Assembly (NCBI GenBank): GCA_017475725.1
Contig: JAFVFA010000006.1
Span: forward strand, 1 to 13,578
Direction: 5' to 3'
DNA from: Spirochaetales bacterium
GTDB taxonomy: Bacteria > Spirochaetota > Spirochaetia > Sphaerochaetales > Sphaerochaetaceae
Length of the DNA stretch: 13,578 nucleotides
Under the pieces are notes generated by a model that made no database searches, was not told where the DNA came from, and saw only the letters and a list, made by a program, of their open reading frames with translations. Positions 1-6,028 of the stretch are shown piece by piece; the first letter of the stretch is position 1, and every line of letters starts with the position of its first letter. Both the position numbers and the translations under genes were made by a program.

Positions 1-370
1 AGGACTGATATCCATCATGCTGGACACTCAGCGCCGTGATCTGATGTCCGTGATAAGCAATGTCATAACAGATGAGAATGATCGCAGAAAAGCCTATGAG
101 CCATACCTTCTGGATCCAGTTTCCATGGTTGCAGATACAATATTGCCTCCAATCTGGCAGGTGACCAGCGCTGAGGATCTGATACGCAATGACAGTCTGA
201 AATTCAGTGATGCACTTGAAATCTCAGGCGCTGAGCATGTTCTTGTTGATTATCCCAAAGGAACTGAGCGAAAGCTCATCCATGTCTTCTCCGTCCAGTT
301 CCCGATGTATCCCGAAAGCAGGGAAGTGCTGAACAGTATGGATGGCTTCTTCAAGGCTTATGCTGAATAG
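1..370 (+). CDS. alpha/beta hydrolase (esterase/lipase-like), C-terminal part, 5' end outside window
   Basis: The reading frame is open to the window edge (first full codon at 2), so the first ATG at 17 is internal and the gene begins upstream. The visible start, G-L-I-S-I-M-L-D-T, matches the LISPxLDxT strand that follows the nucleophile elbow in the HSL/acetyl-esterase branch of alpha/beta hydrolases. The rest fits the C-terminal half of the fold. A strand plus VTSAEDLIRND is the usual place of the catalytic acid (probable Asp near base 176). KLIHVFSVQFP carries the probable catalytic His (base 281), followed by a final helix SREVLNSMDGFFKAYAE. The nucleophile serine would lie upstream and cannot be checked. 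The substrate is unknown; such proteins are usually cytoplasmic carboxylesterases. The gene stops at TAG 368-370, and I see no clear terminator after it. It is separated from the downstream operon by about 330 bp and is probably not part of it. Family call fairly sure, function not. Confidence 0.72.
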   Translation, partial: GLISIMLDTQRRDLMSVISNVITDENDRRKAYEPYLLDPVSMVADTILPPIWQVTSAEDLIRNDSLKFSDALEISGAEHVLVDYPKGTERKLIHVFSVQFPMYPESREVLNSMDGFFKAYAE

Positions 371-512
371 AAGTTCCTTAAATATGACTAATTGTGTGAA
401 TTCGAAGCCGATTATGGTTACTTGGGCTATCATTAGATTATAGCAAATTTGTCTATCTGTCGTTTTCTGACCTTTTGGGACTCTATAAAAACCTCGCTTC
501 CAGCCCTGAATT

Positions 513-548
513 TATAGTGACATATATAGTGACATTTACGGTGACATG
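513..548. repeat. three tandem 12-bp units with GTGACAT core, merging into a palindrome
   Basis: Three head-to-tail 12-bp units, TATAGTGACATA, TATAGTGACATT and TACGGTGACATG, place the heptamer GTGACAT at 517, 529 and 541. The third merges into the perfect 12-bp palindrome GTGACATGTCAC (541-552). One frame reads I-V-T-Y / I-V-T-F / T-V-T-C, which recalls the VT-rich repeats in the C-terminal linkers of AlbA_2/RecG-like proteins, so this may be degenerate coding sequence. Alternatively it could be a phased protein-binding array. The repeat itself is directly visible; its role is unknown. Confidence 0.7.
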
Positions 549-557
549 TCACTGTAA

Positions 558-677
558 GCATGCTACAAGAGCAAGGACGTTGAGATTTTTGGAAGTGGCT
601 TCAGTAAGGTCTTTGCTTTGTGTGATAAATACAACATCAAGATGGAAGCCCCACTTGTACGGTCAGGTTCTGTGTAG
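558..677 (+). pseudogene. remnant of AlbA_2/Schlafen-type (RecG-like) ATP-binding protein C-terminus
   Basis: One frame between two stop codons (TAA 555-557 and TAG 675-677) reads about 39 residues, including SKDVEIFGSGFSKVFALCD, then KYNIKMEAPLVRSGSV. This resembles the SxDxExFGxGxxRIxxxC segment of the HATPase_c_4-like C-terminal region in proteins annotated as ATP-binding protein, RecG-like helicase or transcriptional regulator with an AlbA_2 domain. The N-terminal AlbA_2 domain and the winged-helix tail are absent, there is no start codon with a ribosome-binding site, and the frame is closed on both sides. It therefore looks like a decayed leftover of a once larger gene. The upstream VT-repeat in another frame may belong to the same ancestral gene. 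The similarity is recalled by eye, not searched. Confidence 0.5.
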
Positions 678-699
678 TCGAGTACAGTCACAAAAAAAA

Positions 700-728
700 T
701 TGACAGCGCGGTGAGGTGGATTTATAAT
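700..728 (+). promoter_or_regulatory. consensus sigma-70 promoter of the TetR-led operon
   Basis: TTGACA at 700-705 and TATAAT at 723-728 are both perfect matches to the vegetative sigma-factor consensus, separated by exactly 17 bp. An A-tract (692-699) sits immediately upstream, as in UP-like elements. Transcription would start near 734-737, giving a leader of about 30 nt before the TetR gene. No other promoter is evident before the end of the operon at 10388. Such a strong promoter is expected to need repression, which matches the operator directly after it. Confidence 0.88.
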
Positions 729-730
729 AT

Positions 731-754
731 AAAAGTAACCAAATAGTTACTTTT
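731..754. promoter_or_regulatory. TetR-type operator, perfect 9-bp inverted repeat
   Basis: AAAAGTAAC (731-739) and GTTACTTTT (746-754) are perfect reverse complements separated by the 6-bp spacer CAAATA. The site begins 2 bp after the -10 hexamer and covers the predicted transcription start. A protein bound here would block RNA polymerase. Length and symmetry suit a dimeric TetR-family repressor, and a TetR gene starts 11 bp further on, so autoregulation of the whole operon is the simplest reading. Site seen directly; the assignment of the binder is inference. Confidence 0.82.
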
Positions 755-755
755 T

Positions 756-768
756 GGAGGGGTTCTTG
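756..768 (+). promoter_or_regulatory. ribosome-binding site deciding the TTG start of the TetR gene
   Basis: GGAGGGG (756-762) is a strong Shine-Dalgarno sequence. The in-frame TTG at 766 lies 5 nt after GGAGG and is the only start it serves. A further in-frame TTG at 754 overlaps the operator and the Shine-Dalgarno sequence and is therefore unlikely. No ATG or GTG occurs near the expected N-terminus. Confidence 0.75.
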
Positions 769-1392
769 CAGCGCAGGGCGGAGGTCACAAGAAACAGAAT
801 CCTCGAAGTCGCCGAGATTGAATTCTCGGAGAAGGGATTCTACGGCTCCCGTGTTGATGAGATCGCAAACAAGGCAGGTGTCAACAAGGCACTCATCTAT
901 AAATACTTTGGAAGCAAAGAGGAACTCTATGAGACCATCTTCTCAATTGTTTATGAGAGGTTTTCAAAGCTCGAAAGGCAACTGATCAGCGTCGAAGGAT
1001 TGGACTTCAAGTCCAGAATGAGAAGGTTTGTAGAGCTTGACTTCCTCTTTCTAAAGGAAAACCCCACCTATGTCCGTATGCTTATGTGGGAGAATCTCAA
1101 CAATGCTAAGTACTACAAGGAAAAACGACTCGGTAATACTAAATCGGTAATACTGGAAGGCCTTGATCAGCTTTTGGATGATGCGAAGAAAGAGTTCGAT
1201 GTCCCGGAAGAAGTGACTGCAAAACAAATACTCCTGACTATCTACGGATGCGGGTTCAATTACTTTTCGAACAGCGCCACCATGATGGGTTTTCTGGGAG
1301 ATGACATGATGGATGATTCAATCCTGAAGGAGCGAATAGATTCCGTCGTAAATATGATTATGGCCTATATCACTGGAGGAAAGAGTGATTGA
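766..1392 (+). CDS. TetR/AcrR-family transcriptional repressor of the operon
   Basis: This 208-residue protein has the normal TetR length. Residues about 6-50 form the DNA-binding domain: a helix with TRNRILEVAEIEFSEKGF, then VDEIANKAGVNKALIYKYFGSKEELY, the classic TetR helix-turn-helix ending in the YxYFxSKEEL signature. The remaining 150 residues are helical and variable, as expected for the ligand-binding and dimerisation domain, so the ligand cannot be read from sequence. I chose the TTG at 766 because of the Shine-Dalgarno sequence 5 nt upstream; the TTG at 754 would add four residues but overlaps the operator. The gene is first in the operon, directly after the promoter and inverted-repeat operator, and its last 8 nt overlap the amidohydrolase gene. 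Likely role: repress this operon until the imported compound or an intermediate binds. Family certain; target inferred from position. Confidence 0.9.
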   Translation: MQRRAEVTRNRILEVAEIEFSEKGFYGSRVDEIANKAGVNKALIYKYFGSKEELYETIFSIVYERFSKLERQLISVEGLDFKSRMRRFVELDFLFLKENPTYVRMLMWENLNNAKYYKEKRLGNTKSVILEGLDQLLDDAKKEFDVPEEVTAKQILLTIYGCGFNYFSNSATMMGFLGDDMMDDSILKERIDSVVNMIMAYITGGKSD

Positions 1393-2665
1393 CATCAAGG
1401 AAGAAGTGAACAGGAACATTGACGAAGCTGTCTCTCTTGCTCTTGAACTTCAGTCAAAGCCGGAGCTCGGGTACAAAGAGTTTTATAGTTCCTCAATTCT
1501 CAAGCGATACTGGGAGAGTCTTGGTCTCAAAGTTGAGGGGCCGTTCGCCGGGACAGGTATCAGATGCACTATAGATGGTGCCAAGGATGGGCCGACACTT
1601 TGTCTGATGTCTGAATTGGATGCAGTTCTAAGCCCGATGAGTCCGATGGCTGACAAATCAACAGGTGCTGCACATGCATGTGGGCACAATATTCAGAGTG
1701 CACAGGTTTTTGCTGCTGCGCAGGCAATTCTAAGGTTCAAGGACAGCCTCTGTGGAAGGGTGGTGCTTCTTGCCGTCCCTGCAGAAGAGTTTTTGGAGAT
1801 AGAGTATCGTCTCGGTCTCAGGGAGCAGGGAAAGATCCGATATCTATCCGGAAAACCCGAGCTCTATAGGCTTGGTGTTTTCAAAGACATAGACATGGTT
1901 GCATTGATACATGCACATCCCAATACTCCAACCTATGAGATCTATCTGAAGGGCGGTTCCCTTGGGTTCACTGCAAAGAATATAAGGTTCATAGGGAAAA
2001 GTGCACATGGGGCGTCTCCGTTCGATGGAAGAAATGCCTTGCAGGCCGCAAATTTGTTCCTTTCTGGAGTGAATGCAAACAGAGAGACCTTCAAGGATGA
2101 GGACAGCATCAGGATTCACCCGATTATCACAAAAGGTGGGGATGTGGTTAACTCCGTTCCTGATGATGTTCGAATAGAGACCTATGTAAGAGGACGAAGC
2201 ACTGATGCAATAGGCTATGGGTGCAAGGTTGTTGACCGCTGCGCAAATGCTGCTGCCCAGATGATGGATTGCCGGTGTGAAATTGAAACCATTCCCGGAT
2301 ACCTGCCTCTCAAGCAAGATGAGAAGCTTTCCGATGCACTTGCCGTTGCTGCGGAAAAAGTTCTTGGAAAGGAGCATATACATTACGGAGTGGACATGGT
2401 TGGGTCCACTGATATCGGAGACCTCTGTCATCTGATGCCTGCCTTGCAGGCTACACTTGGAGGATTTGTCGGTGAACAGCACGGATCTGATTTCAGATGT
2501 GTTGACATAAAAAAGAGTTGCCTGATTGGAGGAACAATTCTGGCAGAATTTGCTTATTCAGTTCTTTCTGATGATGCAAAGGTCGGTTTGGATGTCGTGA
2601 GGAGCCACAGAAGACTTCTCTCAGACTCGGAGTATTTCGCTTATATGGATGGAAACAGGAATTGA
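1385..2665 (+). CDS. M20-family metallo-amidohydrolase (aminobenzoyl-glutamate/IAA-amino-acid hydrolase-like)
   Basis: This 426-residue cytoplasmic enzyme has no signal peptide. M20 dimetal hydrolases of this branch cleave amide bonds of N-acyl amino acids, aminobenzoyl-glutamate or similar compounds. Visible motifs in order: QSKPELGYKE near residue 23; the metal-binding AHACGHN (Cys99, His101); PAEE with the catalytic/metal glutamates at 134-135; HAHP (His176/178); the dimerisation-lid entry GKSAHGASPFDGRNAL (204-219); and the distal metal-ligand region EQHGSDF (His366). All expected residues are present, so it should be active. The start is GTG 1385, 5 nt after GGAGG, overlapping the TetR gene by 8 nt and implying translational coupling. 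It is the first enzyme gene of the operon, so amide hydrolysis of the imported compound is a reasonable first step (inference). The exact substrate is unknown; AbgB-like and N-acyl-amino-acid amidohydrolase are the nearest known types. Confidence 0.88.
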   Translation: MIDIKEEVNRNIDEAVSLALELQSKPELGYKEFYSSSILKRYWESLGLKVEGPFAGTGIRCTIDGAKDGPTLCLMSELDAVLSPMSPMADKSTGAAHACGHNIQSAQVFAAAQAILRFKDSLCGRVVLLAVPAEEFLEIEYRLGLREQGKIRYLSGKPELYRLGVFKDIDMVALIHAHPNTPTYEIYLKGGSLGFTAKNIRFIGKSAHGASPFDGRNALQAANLFLSGVNANRETFKDEDSIRIHPIITKGGDVVNSVPDDVRIETYVRGRSTDAIGYGCKVVDRCANAAAQMMDCRCEIETIPGYLPLKQDEKLSDALAVAAEKVLGKEHIHYGVDMVGSTDIGDLCHLMPALQATLGGFVGEQHGSDFRCVDIKKSCLIGGTILAEFAYSVLSDDAKVGLDVVRSHRRLLSDSEYFAYMDGNRN

Positions 2666-2679
2666 AAGGGAGTGAACCT

Positions 2680-3696
2680 ATGTGGACAAAGCAGAAATTG
2701 CATGAAATCCTCTGTGAACCGTCTGAAAGACTTGTTGAGGACATGAAGAGGCTGGATGGCGACATAATGATTCTTGGCGCAGGTGGCAAGATGGGACCAA
2801 CAATGAGTATCCTTGCTGCCAATGCCTTCAGAAAGGGTGGAATCGACCATAAGGTCTATGCCGTCTCAAGATTCTCTGATTCCTCCGTAAGAAAAGAGCT
2901 TGAAGACAATGGTGTGAATGTCATCAGCTGTGACCTCGAGAAGGCCGAGGAGATCGCCAAGTTGCCGGATGTGAAGAACATCGTTTTCATGGTGGGACGC
3001 AAGTTCGGAACAGATGGCGGTGAGGCTTTGACCTGGGGGATGAATGCCGCTGTGCCTGTATTGGTTCTTGAAAGATTCCACGATTCGAGTTTCGTGGTGT
3101 TCTCATCCGGAAATGTATATGATCTTCCTGAGGCAAGCTCCGGAGGATCCCTTGAGACGGACAAGGTCAGACCGATTGGTGAGTACACCCAATCCGTTCT
3201 TGCCCGAGAGAGGATTTTCGATTATTACGCGAGAAGGTATGGAACCAAGTCTCTGATTTTCAGACTCGACTATTCAATCGCACTTGAGTATGGGGTTCTG
3301 GCTGATATCGCCAAGAAGATCGTTGACGGGAAACCCCTTTCCATAGAGAACTCCTGCTTCAACTGCATATGGCAGGGCGATGCCAACGAATACGCACTCA
3401 GGTCACTTCTTCTGGTCGACAATCCCCCTAAGCGCCTCAATGTCTCCGGTCCTGAGACGAATGGAGTCAAGGCAACTGCTCTGAAGCTTGCAAAGCTTCT
3501 TGGCAAGGAAGTCACATTTGAAGGGGAACCAAGTTCAAATGCATATCTTGTGAACTGTGGGGAATGCCACAAACTGATGGGTTATCCAAGGACCTCCATA
3601 GACACGATGATTGAATACCAGGCCCAGTGGATTCTGGATGGTGGTGAGTATATCAACAAACCAACGCACTTTGAAGAAAGGAAGGGAAGTTACTGA
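2680..3696 (+). CDS. NAD-binding extended-SDR / epimerase-dehydratase-like protein with altered active site
   Basis: A protein of 338 residues from ATG 2680, which has GGGAG 7 nt upstream; a TTG at 2662 would overlap the previous stop and lacks a site. The Rossmann motif IMILGAGGKMGP (residues 29-40) is the GxxGxxG nucleotide-binding loop of extended SDRs. FVVFSSGNVY (138-147) corresponds to the catalytic-serine strand. The tyrosine of GEYTQSVLARERIF is at 169, but the position of the usual YxxxK lysine is Val173, so the classical proton relay is missing. Further signatures are YGVLADIAKKI and CIWQGDANEYALRSL. I recall this GEYxQSxLxRER and IWQGDAN combination from uncharacterised SDR proteins encoded beside DapA-like genes, as here. 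It may bind NAD without standard dehydrogenase or epimerase chemistry, or use a relocated base. It is preceded by a 14-bp gap and overlaps the next gene by 1 nt. Function unassigned. Confidence 0.82.
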   Translation: MWTKQKLHEILCEPSERLVEDMKRLDGDIMILGAGGKMGPTMSILAANAFRKGGIDHKVYAVSRFSDSSVRKELEDNGVNVISCDLEKAEEIAKLPDVKNIVFMVGRKFGTDGGEALTWGMNAAVPVLVLERFHDSSFVVFSSGNVYDLPEASSGGSLETDKVRPIGEYTQSVLARERIFDYYARRYGTKSLIFRLDYSIALEYGVLADIAKKIVDGKPLSIENSCFNCIWQGDANEYALRSLLLVDNPPKRLNVSGPETNGVKATALKLAKLLGKEVTFEGEPSSNAYLVNCGECHKLMGYPRTSIDTMIEYQAQWILDGGEYINKPTHFEERKGSY

Positions 3697-4754
3697 TGCA
3701 TAATCATGAAAAAGCTTTGGAAGTATTCAAGAGTGGAGTCGTAATTCCTGCAACTCCTCTGGCTATCAATGATGACAAGAGCATAGATGAACCAACTGAG
3801 CGCTTACTGATGAGGTACTACCTCAATGCAGGGGCTCTTGGGATAGCTACTGCAGTGCATACCACACAATTCGTGATGCGGGATTATGGTTTGTTTGAAC
3901 CTGTGATATCGATTGTGAGCGATGAAGTTGACAGATTCGAGGAGTCCACGAAACAGACGATCGTCAAGGTCTGTGGGGTCTGCGGCCCAACAGAGCAGGC
4001 TGTTTCTGAAGCCCGGATAGCGAAAAAGCACGGCTTTGATGCTGTACTTCTCTCCCCTGGCGGATTAGCTGACAAAAGTGAGGACTATCTTGTTGACAGA
4101 ACCAAGGCAGTCGCCTCGGAAATGCCGGTGATAGGTTTCTATCTGCAACTTGCTTGCGGTGGAAGGCCACTTTCCCATGACTTTTGGTACCGTGTTGCAG
4201 AGACGGAGAATGTGATCGGAATCAAATGTGCGTCATTCAACAGATACTCAACATTTGATGTTGTGAGGGCCGTCGTGGAAAGCAGTCGTTGCAACGAGAT
4301 CACATTGTACACTGGTAACGATGATAATATCGTCTCCGATTTCATGCAGGAGTACAGAATCCGGAAAGGGGATGGTTATGTATCAAAGAGATTCGAAGGT
4401 GGTCTCCTTGGACATTGGTGCAACTGGACCAGATGTGCAGTCGACCTGCTTGACAAGATCAAGGAGGCCAGAAGGACTGGAGACTGGAATGAGCTTGTGG
4501 CTTTGGGTCCTCAGGTCACCGATATGAACAGAGCCATCTTCGATCCGTACAATGGATTTGCGGGTAGTATCTCTGGAATGCATGAGGTCCTTAGAAGACA
4601 AGGCCTTATGAAGAACATCAAATGTCTGGATGAGAAGGAAAGGCTGTCAGAGGGGCAGGCGGAGGAGATAACAAGGGTTATTTCAAGCTATCCGCATCTG
4701 ATAGACGACGAATTCATCGCAGAAAACATTGGAAAGTGGATTAATCAAGCATAG
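3696..4754 (+). CDS. dihydrodipicolinate synthase-family (DapA/NAL superfamily) lyase or aldolase, atypical
   Basis: This 352-residue TIM-barrel protein is clearly longer than DapA (about 290). Superfamily marks: IPATPL near residue 17, the Schiff-base lysine in VIGIKCAS (Lys167), the active-site tyrosine in GFYLQL (Tyr139), and YTGNDD at 205-210. Superfamily members form a lysine imine with a 2-oxo acid such as pyruvate and make or break a carbon-carbon bond. The GTTGE loop that shapes the DapA pocket is replaced by GIATAVHTTQF (49-59), so this is very probably not the lysine-biosynthetic enzyme. I recall similar VHTTQF proteins from uncharacterised DapA-like families. Start ATG 3696 overlaps the previous TGA by 1 nt, with a GGAAGGGAAG ribosome-binding region just upstream. 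In context it is likely a catabolic lyase/aldolase acting after amide hydrolysis; the substrate is unknown. Superfamily sure, reaction not. Confidence 0.85.
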   Translation: MHNHEKALEVFKSGVVIPATPLAINDDKSIDEPTERLLMRYYLNAGALGIATAVHTTQFVMRDYGLFEPVISIVSDEVDRFEESTKQTIVKVCGVCGPTEQAVSEARIAKKHGFDAVLLSPGGLADKSEDYLVDRTKAVASEMPVIGFYLQLACGGRPLSHDFWYRVAETENVIGIKCASFNRYSTFDVVRAVVESSRCNEITLYTGNDDNIVSDFMQEYRIRKGDGYVSKRFEGGLLGHWCNWTRCAVDLLDKIKEARRTGDWNELVALGPQVTDMNRAIFDPYNGFAGSISGMHEVLRRQGLMKNIKCLDEKERLSEGQAEEITRVISSYPHLIDDEFIAENIGKWINQA

Positions 4755-4768
4755 CGTACGCTTTGCTT
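4747..4768 (+). promoter_or_regulatory. intercistronic stem-loop overlapping a stop codon
   Basis: AAGCATAGCG and CGCTTTGCTT pair with a single T-T mismatch around a GTAC loop. The left arm contains the TAG stop (4752-4754) of the DapA-like gene. An A-rich stretch rather than a U-tract follows, so it is not an intrinsic terminator. It sits 22 nt before the binding-protein start codon and could slow decay or processing of the downstream transcript. The structure is seen in sequence; the role is inferred. Confidence 0.5.
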
Positions 4769-4790
4769 CAAAACAAAAAGGAGAAACAAC

Positions 4791-5966
4791 ATGAAGAAAC
4801 TACTGACTTGCCTTTTGGTGTTGGTGCTTGCTTTCTCTCTCTTCGCATCCGGTGCGGAAGAGAAGTCGAATGATGGACCAATCAAGATTGGAAGCATCAT
4901 GGATCTGACTGGAGGTGCATCGAACATGGGTCGTCCTCACTCATGGGGCGTCGAGTATGCAATCAAGAAGGTCAATGAGGCTGGTGGAATCAACGGCAGA
5001 CAGATTGAACTTTACACTCAGGATTGCAAGAACGATATCACTGAGGGTCTGAATGCTTATCACAAGCTGGTGGACGAGATTGGTGTCTGTGCAATTATCG
5101 GCCCGGCATTGTCAAATCCGGCATCCGCATGGGTCGATCTTTCCGCAGAGGACAAGATCCCAATTGTTGGACACTTCATGGATGAGGTCTGTACAACAAA
5201 CCCAGACACTGGAGCAGTGTATCCATACATGTTCCTTGCTGAGCCATCATGCAGTGTGCAGTCATACGATATGGCAGCATATGCACTGGCAGAACTTGGC
5301 CTGAAGAAATATGCAGTTCTCTACAACCCGAGCAATGCCTTTGCAAAGGCACATGCTGAGCCGTTCATCGCATATGTGAAGGAGAATGGAGGCGAGGTAA
5401 CAGCAGTCGAGACAATGGGATGGGCAGACAGAGACTACAGCGCACAGGCTATCAAGATCACAAACAGCGGAGCTGAGGCAGTCTTCCTCTGCGACTATCT
5501 CGCACAGAACCTCATCAGTTATGATGCTCTCAGGGATGCAGGGTTCAAGGGTGCCATCCTTGGTGCTAACACTCTGGCACCACCTCTTGCAGATCAGGTC
5601 AAGAACGACGTCTACGATGTCTACTTCCTTCAGAACTACGACATGCTGAATCCGAATGTCGGAATCATCAATGAACTTGTGTTCTCAGAGATGGCAGCTA
5701 CAGGAACCGAGTCCCCGCAGTGCAACGTAGGCTTCGCATGGGATGCTGTTCAGGTGCTTGTCGAGGCCATGAAGAAGGCCAAGGATCCGACAGACGGTGA
5801 AGAGGTCGCAAAGCTTCTTGAGCAGACAACAGGTGTGCTCCTCTCAAGTGGTGACACCATCTCAATTGATCCTGCTACTCACAGACCGAACAACATGGGT
5901 ATGTACATCGCCACATATGACGAGAACCATAACATGGTCATCTGCGGTAGAGAGGACATCTATTGA
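4791..5966 (+). CDS. branched-chain-amino-acid-type ABC transporter substrate-binding protein (Peripla_BP_6)
   Basis: A secreted binding protein of 391 residues. Residues 1-22 form a signal peptide: MKK, a leucine-rich core, then FASGA. There is no lipobox cysteine (the only early Cys, residue 7, lies inside the hydrophobic core), so it is either a soluble periplasmic protein or anchored in a way I cannot see. The mature part starts IKIGSIMDLTGGASNMG and continues GVEYAIKKVNEAGGINGRQIEL, the diagnostic opening of LivJ/LivK/AmiC-like proteins. CAIIGPALSNPA is the ligand-cleft loop of the first lobe, and the second lobe follows from about residue 150. It delivers substrate to the permeases encoded downstream. 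The family binds leucine, urea, amides, aromatic acids and others, so the ligand is open. Start ATG 4791 has AAGGAG 7 nt upstream. Stem-loops flank the gene on both sides, fitting higher expression than the membrane components. Confidence 0.93.
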   Translation: MKKLLTCLLVLVLAFSLFASGAEEKSNDGPIKIGSIMDLTGGASNMGRPHSWGVEYAIKKVNEAGGINGRQIELYTQDCKNDITEGLNAYHKLVDEIGVCAIIGPALSNPASAWVDLSAEDKIPIVGHFMDEVCTTNPDTGAVYPYMFLAEPSCSVQSYDMAAYALAELGLKKYAVLYNPSNAFAKAHAEPFIAYVKENGGEVTAVETMGWADRDYSAQAIKITNSGAEAVFLCDYLAQNLISYDALRDAGFKGAILGANTLAPPLADQVKNDVYDVYFLQNYDMLNPNVGIINELVFSEMAATGTESPQCNVGFAWDAVQVLVEAMKKAKDPTDGEEVAKLLEQTTGVLLSSGDTISIDPATHRPNNMGMYIATYDENHNMVICGREDIY

Positions 5967-5982
5967 TGAAATGAAGTCCAGT

Positions 5983-6012
5983 TTCCGGATGTGGGTGCTT
6001 CCACATCCGGAA
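5983..6012 (+). promoter_or_regulatory. perfect 12-bp stem-loop between binding-protein and permease genes
   Basis: TTCCGGATGTGG (5983-5994) and CCACATCCGGAA (6001-6012) are perfect reverse complements around the loop GTGCTT. There is no U-run afterwards (AATTCAATTGGAGG follows), and the permease ribosome-binding site begins 8 nt after the stem. It is therefore not a classical terminator. In other ABC operons such hairpins after the binding-protein gene block 3' exonucleases and raise its mRNA level over the permease mRNA; that role here is inference. Confidence 0.8.
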
Positions 6013-6028
6013 TTCAATTGGAGGAAGA

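Larger units (their letters stand above)
371..699. other. gene-poor intergenic region with repeat and gene remnant
   Basis: No intact gene is supported here. The first part (371-512) is AT-richer than the flanking genes and shows no convincing terminator; the best hairpin is a 5-bp GCTAT/ATAGC pair at 426-444. The middle holds a 12-bp tandem repeat (513-548) ending in a 12-bp palindrome. Next to it is a weaker quasi-palindrome, TGTAAGCATGCTACA (553-567). The last part (558-677) is a decayed coding remnant. A 79-codon open frame (475-714, TTG start) crosses all of this but has no ribosome-binding site and no recognisable protein. Confidence 0.6.

Noticed and set aside
224..433. Minus-strand 69-codon frame overlapping the hydrolase end
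   Set aside because: Antisense to a well-supported coding frame, no ribosome-binding site or family motif seen.
513..548. CRISPR array or iteron origin
   Set aside because: Units are only 12 bp with no spacers, just three copies, and no cas or replication gene nearby.
475..714. 79-codon plus-strand frame between the hydrolase fragment and the TetR gene
   Set aside because: TTG start without a ribosome-binding site, no recognisable protein, runs through the repeat and into the -35 promoter box; the remnant with family resemblance is in a different frame.
754..756. TTG at 754 as TetR start
   Set aside because: It overlaps the operator and the Shine-Dalgarno sequence itself; the TTG at 766 is correctly spaced.
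1844..2482. 212-codon minus-strand frame inside the M20 gene
   Set aside because: Fully antisense to the M20 coding region, which carries all family motifs; composition of the antisense translation is not protein-like.
2662..2664. TTG at 2662 as SDR start
   Set aside because: It overlaps the end of the M20 gene with no ribosome-binding site at the right distance; ATG 2680 has GGGAG 7 nt upstream.
5983..6012. Rho-independent terminator after the binding-protein gene
   Set aside because: The stem is perfect but no run of T follows and the livH ribosome-binding site comes 8 nt later; kept as a regulatory stem-loop instead.
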